From Helopsaltes ochotensis (lineage: Eukaryota > Chordata > Aves > Passeriformes > Locustellidae): a stretch of DNA of 64,000 bases. The position numbers and the translations under genes are program-made. The notes under the pieces were generated by a model that saw nothing but the letters and a program-made list of their open reading frames with translations, was not told the origin of the DNA and searched no databases. Positions 32,873 through 45,564 of this stretch are shown in pieces (position 1 is the stretch's first letter; each line of letters begins with the position of its first letter). The DNA is taken from the NCBI GenBank assembly GCA_013400155.1, contig VXBM01000218.1:667614-731613 (forward strand), in the 5' to 3' direction.

Positions 32873-35605
32873 TTTTGTTGTCTTGCACCAAACCGTGCCA
32901 CGTGTTAGGAGGCACAGCAGGTGCCAGCGTGGATGGCACTCCAGCTGAGCGAGCAGTCCCCTGCCCATCTCTGCCCGCCGGCTGCCGAGCGGGGATTGCT
33001 GAGCTGAGGGTGCAACCCCCTCCATTTCCTCTGGCTGTGCCCTGCCTGCTGCCTCTGTGGCCATATTAATATGGAGCAGCTGAAGTCACGCAGCTGGCCG
33101 TGGGCCAGCCTGTGCTGGATGTGCAGCTGGATGCGAGGACCGCTCTGACACACGGGCACGGGCGGGGATGTGAGCCATGGAGAGGGGCAGCACCGGGGGC
33201 ACAGGTACGTCTGGGCTTTCTGCCCTGCCGTCCTCAGCATATCCGAATCCTGCACTCGGCACCTCCTGGATTCTCCTTACTAGAGTCTCTCTCTGTCCCA
33301 CTGGGACAATTTCACTTTCTGTCTGGGTGGGCAGAGCGGTGCTGTTTTGTGAGCTAATGGTCTGCCTCCATTAAGTCATTCAGCAACCATGCTTCCTTGG
33401 TGAAAGTCATGGTCAACAGGCTTGGCTTTTAAGGTCAGTAGATCTCTGTGTAACAAAAGGGCAGGTGTGCACCTCTAAGCATATCATACAAGCCAAACCT
33501 TTAAAAATCGTAGCAGGGGTTCTTTGTGCATGATAACTACTGGTACAATAAATAGAAGCAGCAACTCAGATTATCATCATCATTATCTTGAAAGTTTCTG
33601 TATTAGCTGTTTCTTTTTTTGGAAAAAGTCAAGCATTTTTCCTAAAATAATGTAGAGGTTACTAAATTTGGGTGAAAAAAATTTACATGAAATCTGAAGT
33701 CATCTTGACAGGGATTTCATGTCCTAAATTGATAAACCAATTGCACAGGAACAGGACTGGTATTTCTCTTTCCTTGTAATCTCAGTGCCTTTTAACTTGG
33801 ATGTAAAGAGACTGTGTGGTGAAACACTAACTGGATTTACTGCAGTAGGTAATATGCTTTTTCTTGAAACAATGTTTGTCAACTTTAGAGAAAGCAGTTC
33901 CTCATAATCTTTTTATGAGTTCTCCTCAAGAACTGCAATAATAAATAAAAGAGAGGGTGTTTGAAAACATACCACAAAAAGCTAGCAAAAAAGCTCCAAT
34001 GAGTTTTGCTTCCTTAGAACATATAACTTGAAGGAGAAAAAAAAATCCTAGTGGGGGTGTGCAGACTATCTAGATTCTCATAACTGCCTGAAAAAGCCTA
34101 ATAAACAATAGAAATTCAGTCTTTGCTCTTGCAGTAGCTTTTCCAAACTTCTGTGCCCCTGAAATGATTGGTGTTTGTTTAAAACTGTGACTTCTAGCTT
34201 ACCAAGGCTGTTGCAAAACATCTTGTTTCTTCTTAGTCAGTAGATCTGGCAAGTGCCTCAGTCCTGTTAAAGGTAGAGGAAAAACCGTGAAAGGTAAAAA
34301 GAAAAGAGAAACTGTTTTGGAGATGCCCTGCACACTTTGTCTCTCTCCATGCAAGGAACAGACTTTTCCCCCTCATGCATCACCTGTGTTAAAGAAAGTT
34401 CCGTGAGATGATGTATTGTCCAGAGATAACAGGTGTTCGTTCCTCAAGTGAGAAAATGTAAAACTAACCTTGACTGCTGTCATGTCATGGGTACCGATGT
34501 TCTCATTCTGAAAATAAACTTAACTCTTGCACTATTTCTGCTTTTAGGAGTTGTTGTGTTGACTTTGCTTTAAAGGAGGAACTTAGCCCTGACTTACGCT
34601 TTCAAGTTCACCCAACAGTAGTAAACACGAGAAGGTCTTTGTTCTGTGTTTTCGTTTTGGTTTTCTGTTTGTTTTGGTTTTTAACTGTAGACTTGGGGAT
34701 AGGCGCTTGTAAGACTGAGATCTGAGATATTTCTTGATTTGTGTAAATTCTTGTGTCTTATACATGCAGTTTTAGCTGTAACTGCCTTTTGTTTTATAAG
34801 GCTTACTCAAGCACTTTCCTCTGGCTGAATTTAACTATCCAGTTAAAACCATTGGAGAATAATTTGCAAAATATGTTCTGTATGGCAAATCTCTATAACA
34901 GCCTATATGAAATACAACCAGGATTTCTTATTTAGGTGTCAGGCTCTGATGGTAATACAAAATGAGAATATTGGTAGGGAGAAGTGAAATAGTTTCCTGT
35001 CACTTATTTCAGTATGACTTTCTGTGTGCTTAATAAAAAAAAAATACAGAATACTAAATGTCCCAGAGAGGACTGGGGAGATGGCAAGGTTTTCCAGCTT
35101 TCCAGTCTATCAAACTAGATGGCATAAAACTGAGTTTGAGCTCTCTTGTGGTTTTAAATTTTTGTCTGTGTGCCTGCTTCTCCTGCTGTATGTACTTTTT
35201 TGTAATTCTTCTTAGGAGTATCAAGAGTATCACTTGTGCTTTATTACAAATAGTTTGTGTACTCATGGCACAAATACCAACCTCTTTGCTTCATCTCAAT
35301 ATTAACAGAAACTTTTTGTTTATGTTCTGCTCTAACCCATAGCTATTGAAGTAATTATTTGTAGCTCTCAGATTAAAATTTCCTGTTAAAACATTTACAT
35401 AATTCCTCTTGAAGTATTTCTTAGCCTTTCATAATCTAAGACAAAAGAAATATGTTGCCTGACAAGAGTTGGTGCTTTCTCTTTCCTTTTGGTTGTTTAC
35501 AAACTCGGCTTTACTCCACACGAAGAGGATTACCGTAACAACATGGGTGATGTCCTTCCTAACACATCCCTATTGAGTAAGGTAGAATATTCTATCTTAT
35601 ATCAA

Positions 35606-35639
35606 TCACTAGGAAATACCTATGTGTACTTCCTAGTGA
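35606..35639. repeat. Inverted repeat, 10-bp arms
   Basis: TCACTAGGAA (35606-35615) pairs with TTCCTAGTGA (35630-35639) across a 14-base loop. A 12-bp perfect palindrome lies just upstream at 35583-35594. Function is unknown; it may be a small hairpin in the intron RNA. Confidence 0.7.
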
Positions 35640-37159
35640 CTGACGTGAGTCAATTGGCTAAATACATGACAGCTGAGAGATGTCAAATGCGAGAGTTGTT
35701 AGTTTGGACTTTGTGCATTGCCTTTTGTTGTCACTGTTGATTTTTTTGCATGTGTAAACCCAAAGTCAGCCCAGTAACTCGGGTTTTGCCTGGTGGGTTT
35801 TATTTTTTTTCTCTTTTTGATTTCTGAAAAGCTGAAACATGGTTTGCTCTTGGAGCTACTGCTGTTTGTGCTGGGCTGCTAACTGTCTAAACATGGACTG
35901 AAGTTGTGGTGGAAACAGTAGCCTATAACCAACATTTTGGAATTTGCGGGTGTGGGCAAGGTCTCTTTGAGATTGCTGTGCTACTTTTGGACCTGCAAAG
36001 GTGATAGCAAGAATTGTCTTGCATTCAGATGGTATTTCAGAAAAATTCCTTGCATGTGACGCGGAAGAGAACAAACAGTTGTGTAAAACAGATGCTTGGA
36101 TTGCTTGCTTTTTGCGTATGTGTTGGCCAGTGAAGAACCCTCTACAGTTTACCAAATGTATGAAATTTGTTCAAATTAATAAACCTTATTTTTTGATAAT
36201 CCATTTGTGGAGCTGGTGGTTGTGCTGCACAAAAGGGGAGAGGAGTTCAAAAACTCAAATGGCAAAAGAGGTTTTTTGTTTTCCTTTTTGCTAACACAGT
36301 TAATCCAACCCATTTTTATCATAATAGGGAATGTTTTCTATGCTTACTAAAAAGGACCCTTAGCTTTGTTTGTGGCTTAATTTTTAACTCCTTGAACTGT
36401 TCTTGGTTTTTTCAAGATCAGGATAATAACTGGAAAAAAAGGAATACAGTGCTCTACTGTCACTTGTACATACTGTAGTAAGCTTCAGCAGCATTGAATC
36501 ATCCAGTGTAAATCTGATTGTTTCACCCAGTTCTTCACCATTTTTAGAGGATTCCCCTGCCCCAAGACTATTTCCGTCATTTAAGTTCTTTGTCTGTTAT
36601 CATTTAGTCTGGGGAAAACAGTCATCCTTATTAACATGAAACTGAGGTCATTTTGATGTCATTCTTCAGAAAGAATTTAAATTTCTTTGCAACAGGACAC
36701 TACTGTGAAAACTGACTCTTTAAAATGAGCTACTTTGTTTGCATTGTAATTTCAGCTGGGCCTTTAATCAAAGGCAATTCGGTGAAGTCTCTACATCAGC
36801 TTTAGTCTGTGAAACTTACTATAATTTTTTTCTGAATAGTTGGCAGGGTGATCAGTATTTCTGGGACTTAGTATTCTAACAGTAATGGCAGCAGTGAGGA
36901 GATGATGAATTGAGGCAGTTGCCAAAAGCAGCAGTCAGTTCCTTCTCTAAATGACAGTCTCAGTGCTAAAGTGCACCAAGAGCAGTCACAGCCCAAAAGA
37001 AACACATCAGCAACAGTTTAAAACCCCAGCGCCACATCTTGATGGCATCTTTTGTTTTCCTAATGGAAGAAGTGCCGTCAATGTGCTATTAGGCCAGTCC
37101 TAGTCACCCATTTTCACAAACTGGTAGCAGAAGACTTCTAAGGTTCCTTTGTTGGCTCT

Positions 37160-37330
37160 GAGATGTAGGACACAGCTAATTAGCAAGCTCCTTCATTTGG
37201 AGCGTCTTCATTACAGATAGTGCTTAATCACGGTTAATGACAGTATTTATTATAATAGTGGATAGTCTGGAGCTGCATCAAGTAGTGATTTGTTACTCAG
37301 CGCTGCTGAATAATTACTTTGTTCCAGCAA
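37160..37330. promoter_or_regulatory. Candidate conserved non-coding element (homeodomain motifs)
   Basis: GCTAATTAGC is a perfect 10-bp palindrome with a TAATTA homeodomain core. It is followed within 60 bases by CTTAATCA and GGTTAATGA (HNF1/POU-like half-sites) and a TATTTATTATAAT stretch. This density is typical of deeply conserved developmental enhancers. Conservation cannot be judged from one sequence. Confidence 0.25.
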
Positions 37331-40090
37331 TCCCCCTGCCCATGGTTATTTTCTTGCAAGAACATCTTGTATTGGGATATTCTGACCGGCTTGCCCTGGT
37401 TGCCCTGATATATCTTGATCCTTCCTTGGACACATAAGATTCCCAGATGATACAAGCTGTCACCCTCTTTCCTAGCTCCTCCTCAAAATAATTCGACTGT
37501 TTATTATTTTCTGCCCCATACCAGGAATAAGGACAATCCTGAGAGATCAGTAGTTCTATCTTGCAGGATGTGTAAAGTAGAGGCAACATTTTCTTCTTTG
37601 TTTTCCTTCACAGACGATGTAGATTATCTCCAGGCAAGACTAATCTTAGACTTGTGAGATGCTGTAATGGCAAAACTTTACTGTGCAGAATTTAGCCGTC
37701 TCTTTTTGCTACACCCGCCCAGTCATTACTGGTGTTTTGTTTCGTTTACACAATTATCTTATGTAGATAAAATGAGTTACTTTTTATAAGTATAATTTAA
37801 TAAGCATAATGTGGCATGGCTTAGATGACCCTTAATCACTTGTGATTCAACTTGTTGGATGAGCAAATTTGCCAGTACTTATTTTATGGAAAACACAGAA
37901 ATGAAACTTTAAAATTGAACGGTATCTTAGCACAACTGCATCCCTCAGACAACTGTGTGTCAGATTGAGCAATGCCGGCAGGACAGTTGATTGCAGGAAG
38001 TCTAAAAATACTTTGTATAAGTTCATTGCCTCAGACACACTTGAAGTGACTGGAAACTGAAATGTATGCTTGTTAATAACCCACAGCTTGCAGTTCCAGG
38101 GTTTGGAACAGAGAGCCTCTATAGAAAAAGCAGTGAAACTTTGAATTTGCGTTTAGAATAATGTGCTTGGGCAGTCGACTGTCTCATCCTGTGCAGAGCT
38201 ACTGCAGTTTCTCTTTCCCCCTGTAAACATCTGGGATTGTGATAACTCTCCAGATTACCTTGGAAAAACAACAGGACGTTGACTTGCAGGAAATCAATTG
38301 TTGTTCTCCCTGTCCTCCCAAGATACATGTCTGCAAAGTGTGTGTGCACCCATGCACAGCTGCCGGGAGATTCTTGGAGGATGAGCAAGAGTTGTTTTCT
38401 TTATGATCTTAAGAGGCACCTCTGATCAAGTATAAATAAATACAACCAGCTTTCCCTTTTAAGTTGGAATCCTGAAGCCAAAGTCTCCAAGATGCAGCCA
38501 CGTGCAGTCTGTACAGACATCCTTCCTGCAGATGGCCTCGGGAAGCTGTGGCCCTAGGAGGAGGTTCAGAGGGTGATGATGTGTGTGCCACCCCACACAT
38601 CCCTCCGGAGCAGGACAGGGCACAGAGCTGGCCCGGTGTGGGCAGGGCTTTGCTGAAGTCCACACAGTGCATTTCTGCTAGCTAATGCTGCTTTAACTCG
38701 GGAGGTTCTCGGGGCTGGTCAATCAGTGTTCCCCTCTTCTTGCAGCTCTGTTTCTTCCATGATATTTTGCACCTGGAACAGCTTACCCCATACAGGTGTC
38801 TTGTCTCTGGTTTCATGCGTGTACTTCGGGGCTTCCCCCTCTTCCATAAAACTCGCTGTACTTTGTGAAACATTTCAAGCGTGCTTTTAGTAAGTAAAAT
38901 TAACGAGACTGTTCTGGCTTTCTTTTTGACTATAAATTTATACCATAAAATCTCATGTAGTTTCCATTCTTACGTTAACAAATGACTACTTGGTACTCTC
39001 GGAACAATGGTTGATATCACTGTCTTACCAAGTGCTGATAATTTATAATTGTAAAATCATGTCGTTTCTGGTGTATGCATACCATATCTCTGTATGTAAT
39101 AATGTACAACAGAAATTAGGGGCAGGAGGCAGATTCCAAAAAAAGATGTTATCCTTTCTTTTCAGCCCTGAATGTGCACGACAGAGATTAGGAGATACCG
39201 CAGGTTGGTTATTAGCAACATCTTGGGTCTAGAGCTCACTCTGCTAGAGCTCTGCTGCCTCTGAAGACTTGTCTAGGCCAGCTTTTTATTTTGACTATTA
39301 GTAAGACAACGCCCTGGAGCTCCTCAGTCTTCAGCTGGTCTGTCCCCGGTGATGGTTGCTCCCCGCTCGCCTGTCTGAGAGAGCTGGTGGGGGGCTAAGA
39401 TCAGTAGAAGGGTCCGAGTTGCTCGCCCTGAGCACTTGGGACACTCTCACTTGGGAGAGTGTGTCAGTGTGTGTGTCCCTGGCTGGCGCTGTCAGGGCGG
39501 GTGTTTGGCGTGCAGGGCCGGAGCTGCGAGGGCAGGCTGAGATCCGCCTCGCTGCAGACGTGGTCTTGGCGCTGCCGTGCAGCCAGCCTGTGGAGGTTTG
39601 TGGTTCTCAGCCGCGTCCATTGCAAATCCTGTAGGTGAGGTTGGAGAGCACGCTGGCCCGAGGAGCACCTGTGCTTTCCCAGGACAGGCTCTTTTAAATA
39701 TGCAAAATTGCAAAAACACCCAAACAGCCCCGGTCCTATACGTCATGTGGTCAAATGTCCACCTCCAGAAGCGCTTTCTCATCTTTAAAGTTTTCTGTGG
39801 GTGTAAGTTCCAGTGCAGCTTCACATTCTGCTTCATCATAATGAAGTCAGAAAGAAATTACTGTCAGGTGGGAAGATGTTTCTTAAAGCCTTCTTTCAAC
39901 ATTTGCACCTATTACAATGCCCTGGTTAGAAGTGTGGAGCAAGCTGTAGGTTCTGACCAACAAGAAACGTGCCAGAAATAGCATGTTTTTATGACCCAAA
40001 ATGACTTGTCAGGCATCAAGCTTTATTATGGTTTTGCATTCCAAGCTTAAGATGATAATTTCCTGATATGTTGGATTTTTGGATTGGATT

Positions 40091-40111
40091 TTTATTATTA
40101 TTATTATTATT
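40091..40111. repeat. (ATT)n microsatellite
   Basis: About six to seven ATT units lie in intron 1. It is low complexity. Confidence 0.85.
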
Positions 40112-43100
40112 GTAATTGTTGTTCCTATTCCAAAACAAATCCCTATTTCGTACTTGTCCTGCACTGAAAATCAGTTTCTTCCTGTCTTTCACTCTTTTCC
40201 ATTCACTGTTTGCTTGCGTGTTTGTGCAATTTTAAGATACCTATCTTTCACTAGGAGAAGTATTTTAGGACCTTGGAGATCTTAAAATCCAGGAATTCCA
40301 TGAATCTATCACTTGGTTTCTATCAAAAGGAAGGTAATTTCTTAATTTAGTCTTAGTCTATTCTCAATGATAGGTCACTTGTATGCCTGAATTCTTACCT
40401 TCTGCTCTCTCCCATCCCTCCTCCCCATTCCAGATCCTCCAGAAAAACGAGCAGAAAGGTGAACAATGACTTGATATGTCTGATTTTTTTTTTTTTCCTT
40501 TTTTTAGGGCAATTTCTTTTCCCCCTTTTTTATCCTCTGGGCACACTTGGTGATTCACTGGTCTTTCACCATAATGAGCGAGTACCTGGGTGGTATCTCT
40601 GTGATGCTCAGACTGGGTCTAGTCAGCAGCACAGTGTGCTTATTTCTGGCCACGTTGTGCCTTTCTGTTGTGAATAACAAAAATGATTGTGGGAGGAAAA
40701 TGGTCCCACTGATAAATGAGTGACAGAAAGCCAATAAATTCTGTGCTCTGCTATTAGAAATGAGTTCTCTCATCCTAATGCAGCTTTCCTGGGCTTTATG
40801 TGACTCTCCCACCTGAGCTTAGAGTTACTTTAATCTAAATGACAATTTTATAGAGCATCACACAGAGGCATTAAGCAAACTTGGGATGCCTGGTAAAACA
40901 AACTTCACATAAAGTTGATCTCTTGTTGTTTTTTGATGGGTTTTTTGGGTTTGTTTGTTTGAGAGTACAGCTCACACATTTTTGACTTTTCATTTAATTA
41001 ACATTTTGGATCTCTATGAAAACTAATATAATAGCATCAGGAATCTTCTTACAGATAGACCATGCAATGAATTTCAAAGTTTTCTGTTGCCTAGCATCTC
41101 TCATTATAGTGTTGTCTTAGCTAAATCATGTTTTAACTGGTTGTGCTAATGACTTTTGGTCCTGGATATCTGTTGTGAGCTGTGTGTCAGAAAAGGAGTA
41201 AAAATGAGATAATTTCTGGTTTGTTTAAGCAAGATGTCCTGCCTTGTCCTCTACCTCTGTTAAATTGTTTCAGTAGCAAGGCTGAGAGACCCTGGAAGGC
41301 ATTTCAGTGTTTTTCAACAGGAGCTTTTTTAGGGGAATGGTCTCAGAAGGAAGAAACTTTTGGAATATTGTTCAAATTTAAAAACAGTAGAAAGTTCCTG
41401 GACGGGATAGAATTAAATATTTAAGCCTATTAACAGCTCAGCAGTGTAAAGACAGACACTTCTGCACTATGAGTGTTCCATGCTTACAGAGACCAGCTAA
41501 CAGTTGCCCATTCCAGGTAGATTTCAGTGTTATGCTAGTGTCAGAATAATAATGCCACTTTTAATACCAATATTAGATACTTCAGATGAAGTAAAACATT
41601 ATTAGTTATATTTTTCCCTTCTCTTTGTAGCCAAGTCAGATGCATTTTCCCTCCTCTCCTCTGTCTTGTCTCCTTTTTATCAGCTCAGTTATTTTGAAAC
41701 AGTGGAAGAAGCATTGTTGATTTGTATCTGGAGTTTTGATTTTGTGCATTTTTAAAACTATATTAAAATTCTATATTCTATTCTGAAGGGCTAGTATGTA
41801 TTTGGGTAGCAAGGGTACATTATTTATAAGTCTACTTAATTATTTGAACTGGAGCTGTCTGCCTTCACTTTGGGATGTGCAAAGATGATATCCTAAAAAT
41901 AGAACTGCTTGAATTGAGTATATTTGTGGAAAAGTAAGACAGAAAATGTAGATATTTTCTAAGATATGTGTTTTGTCTCAAATGTCAAATTCTACAAAGT
42001 TACTTTTTGGTATCTTAATGTCTAAAAAAAAGATTGCCCAGCAAAGAAAGAGTCCCAAGTCAGATCCTGGATTCTGGTGGGCCAACAGAGTCAGTGGCTT
42101 ACTAGGCAGTTAATTTGGGATAGCAAGGTCCAAAGCCTCATTGCCCTGACATTGCCATGCTGGTTTTCCCATTTTGCATTTCCATTTCAAGTGGGTATTC
42201 TGGCAGTGGAGTGAGATGCATTCTGAAGAGTTTTGGATGCTTGGCCCAGCAAAATGGGCTGATAATCAGGGTGGTAAATGTGTAAAGCTACCTCATATTA
42301 GTTGTGTTAGTTGTGTGCGTGTTTAATATGTAGATTTTCTCCTTACCCTAGTCTGTCAAATAGAACAAGTTTTATCTGTACATTCCTTATGTTACTTTGA
42401 GGTTGGATGCTCCTGGCTTTGGTGAATGAAAGACATTAATTGCTGTAGCATTAATGACTGTAGCATTTTTTTATTGATAACAGTAAAAGGGGCAGGGGGC
42501 TGTGCTTTGTGAGCTCCACTCGATGGTACCCAGGGAAGAAGCTTGTGCCTCAGAAAAGGCAGCTACTGATGTTCTGTGAAGCTTTAAGGTTTTTCCAATG
42601 TGATATTTATTAACTGTAGACATGTCAATTGTTACATGTAAACTTCATGTTCTCCATGAGGGCTGTTGTATGGAATGCACGGCACACGTGTGTAAAATGG
42701 AACAACGGAACGTGGCTCATAACCTGCTGGGTAGAAGGCTTGGAGCTGGCAGCGTTTTCTCTCCACAATCCCTTTTAACCCGTGGGGTAGAAACTGTGCC
42801 GGGTTTTGGTTTCTGTGCGTGGCAGAGTGTCTGTGGGAGTGATAGCAGAGTAAGCCGATTAGCATGATTGATACTGCGTGTCAGGGGACTGGCATAATGG
42901 GCTACCATTGAGACTGCATTGTGAAACCACACACGGATGAGGTAATCTCATTACATGATTAAAACCTTCGTTGAGTCTACCAGATTGCAGAGCTTTCAGT
43001 TGTATTGCTGGTGGGAGCTGATGCTAAATAAGTGTAGTGCTCTCCTTGGAGTGATGCTGAAATGGAGATCTTGCTGGGTTTTTCTCCTGGATAATAGTTG

Positions 43101-43849
43101 CAGCAGCTGGAGGCTGATGAAGAATGTTCCGTCTTTCTGTGTTTAAAAGTAAGGTTCTGTATGATGATGTCGTTTTCTCTTAAAATCGTTGTCAGCCTTG
43201 TGTTAGTTTTGCCATGCTTTGCTGTTCTTTGTGAAATTCTGTACTACTGATGTTGGGAGGATGTGTTTTGTGTAACTTCCTAGGGAATATCACGGTGTAT
43301 GTATCAGCATTCCATTTGCGTTCTTCCTGCAGGTTGCCTTTGCCTTTGTGATGAGGTGTAGTGTAAGTGTCACTCCTTGTCCTCCTGCCTGTCCTGTTTA
43401 CAAGCAGAGTGGCAGGCAGCACATGCTCACACCAGAGCTGGTTACAACATTTGTAATGCAAGGGTTACTAGATCAGAATTGTGCAAAGTCAGGACTGCTG
43501 TTGTGAGCCTGGCGGTGACCACTGTCGCTGTATAATCAGACTTTTCTGTATTAAAGAATAGTCCAGTTAATCTGTTGGGAGCTTGGGTACAAACAGAAGA
43601 AAGATGTGTAATTTCCACTATGTGTCCCGAGCAGTTTGTCCATTCGTTTTGCTTACAGAAAGTACTGCATGACACTAATAAGCACATCCAGTGAGACAAA
43701 AGCATACATGTTCTATTTTTTGGCAAGGGAACTCCAGAAATGCATTATCCTCTGAATTCTGTTGACAAATGTGGTTTATTTATTTATCCGTTCTGCAAGG
43801 AAGTGACCTTTGTCTAGTAGCTATTTTGGATATGGTGTCAGAAACAAAA

Positions 43850-43905
43850 ATTTAAAAAAACCCCACCAAACAAACCACCACAAAACCAAAAATCCACCAC
43901 AACAG
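43850..43905. repeat. A/C-rich low-complexity tract
   Basis: AAAAAAACCCC is followed by repeated ACCA, CAAA and CCACAA words without G or T over about 55 bases. It is a purely compositional feature. A similar, shorter tract lies at about 55490-55520. Confidence 0.65.
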
Positions 43906-45548
43906 ACTATTCCAGTATGTGGAGAAGTGGGGCAATATACACATTGTGAAGAGAATGTTCTTTCATGTGTATTTGACAAAAAACAAAATCACAAACTTGT
44001 ACAAGTTAGTAACTGGTTACAGACACCAGTATTGTGGGGATTGTTATCTGCAGAGCAAATGCACATCAAGGTTTCATGTTTAATTTTACCAGCTGACTAA
44101 AAATGGCAGAGCTTGATGATAGGAGCCATCATCTTGTGATTGATTTTAAAATCCAGGGTTATACTGGCTGTCAGTGATGGGCAAATCAGAGGCAGGCCAA
44201 TAATTTATATGCAAAATCAAGTAAAGTTTCCTGAAATACCAAATACTTAAGAAAACAAATGACTTGACAAGTGTTCTAATTTTCTGTACTTTGAAAAAAA
44301 CTTTTGAACTGTTCACAAAGTGTTATTTTACTGCAGTTATCTTTCTGTGTTGTAGACTGAAGTGAATTGACTCTTACAATATCTGGTATGTATACTTACG
44401 CAAATATTTTCCATTTCCACTTTAGCTTGCTCTCAAGTATGAATTACCTCGAGATCTCCTTTTCAGAGACCTTGGTCAAGTCCTGACGCTTCCCGAAATG
44501 TTTGGGGCTACTCTATTAATGGCATTACTTGGCAGTTACTTTTTACTTTAAGGGCAAAGCCAGGCCTTGTTATGCAGCTGTATTTTGCCAGTGAAAGACC
44601 TGTTCCTCTGAACAGAATATAAAATTATGGAGGGTTTCCCTGAAACAAGGCAAGTGTTTTGATTATGAGAATAGAAAACCTCCTTTGTTGGTATGAGTGC
44701 AACCCTTTACTCTTTCCAGAGTGTCTACTGTGAATGAAGGAGAGAAAATCACAAATGAGAGACCTCACAGGAGCCTTTCCAAAGGGAATGAGTTGCTGGC
44801 TTTACTTCTTCATGCAGCTTTCTTCTTTCTGCATGTTGGATGTGCTTAGAAAATGAACTCCAGGGGTGGTATCTCAGCCCTTTTGGCTGTTGGAACAGAG
44901 AAGTGACTTCCAGGATCACCAAGACAGAATGTAAGCTAGGGAGATTAATCTGTGATTGTATTTGTTAGTCTGCCTTTCTTGCTTAAAATTTAGAACTCTT
45001 TTTCTGCTTATGTATGCTGGTTGTAAAACGGCTGAAAAATCCGTAATCTCTCTTGGTTCAGATATATTTGTTTCAACTCTGTATCTGTAACCTGAGTCCC
45101 CTGGAAAACTACTGTAAATGACCTGTCTCCAAACACCTCTCCTGACTGAAGTGAGGAAAAAATAAGTTTTTAATGTAGTTTTTAGATAAATGTTGGGTAG
45201 ACTGGAGAATTGGAGTCAAGTGCCTGAGCTGTTGCAGAAGAGAGGGGGGTAAGGCTGAGCTCTCTTCCTTAGAAAATGCAGTGGAAGATCTAGGTTACCC
45301 AGAATGTGGTTTTTTTGTCCTTATTCTTTGTTCTTAAAGAAAACAAATAGTTTTTTCCACTGGCTAAAATTTTGATGATGGTAATTTGTGCTTTGCCCAC
45401 CAATTTCCTTTCACTGTAAGAAATCTATATCCGCTGTTCCTTTGTTTCTTTTGTTGGGTTAAGCCAGGTGATTTAAACTACTTGATTGTCTGCCTGTATG
45501 AAATGTTCAGGAGTTATTTTGCTAAGCATGAACCAACTCTTGAGCCGT

Positions 45549-45564
45549 CTTTTTTTTTTTTTTT
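45549..45564. repeat. Poly(T) tract
   Basis: This is a run of about 16 T bases. It causes the artificial phenylalanine or lysine runs in the frames crossing it. Confidence 0.7.

Larger units (their letters stand above)
32712..33360. other. G+C-richer intronic patch with overlapping ORFs
   Basis: Composition is above the intron average and up to five frames of 65-116 codons overlap on both strands. That pattern indicates few stop codons and not a gene. The patch includes the TCTG microsatellite, a perfect 14-bp palindrome CCATATTAATATGG at 33061-33074, and the exon-like minus-strand segment described above. Confidence 0.4.
33361..40090. other. GAB1: Intron 1 segment, possible conserved elements near 37.2 kb
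   Basis: No gene is recognised. Small inverted repeats lie at 35583-35594 (12-bp perfect palindrome TAGAATATTCTA) and 35606-35639 (10-bp arms, 14-base loop). The stretch 37160-37330 is rich in homeodomain-type words, including the palindrome GCTAATTAGC (37175-37184) and two TTAAT words at 37223-37240. It looks like a conserved non-coding element by style only. A G+C-richer patch at 39330-39700 has overlapping open frames on both strands with no recognisable protein. Confidence 0.45.

Noticed and set aside
32715..32939. Minus-strand frame containing a repeated DRQT pattern
   Set aside because: The repeat is the translation of the TCTG microsatellite at 32847-32872, not a protein repeat.
38459..38672. 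Minus-strand peptide starting MHCVDFSKAL, resembling the VDFSKAF motif of LINE reverse transcriptases
   Set aside because: Only five or six residues match. The following CR1-like residues are absent and no nucleotide-level CR1 landmarks are nearby.
44870..44890. Similarity to the 5' part of U2 snRNA (TCTCAGCCCTTTTGGCT)
   Set aside because: The match stops after about 17-20 bases with mismatches. The branch-point recognition region and stem-loops of U2 are absent.
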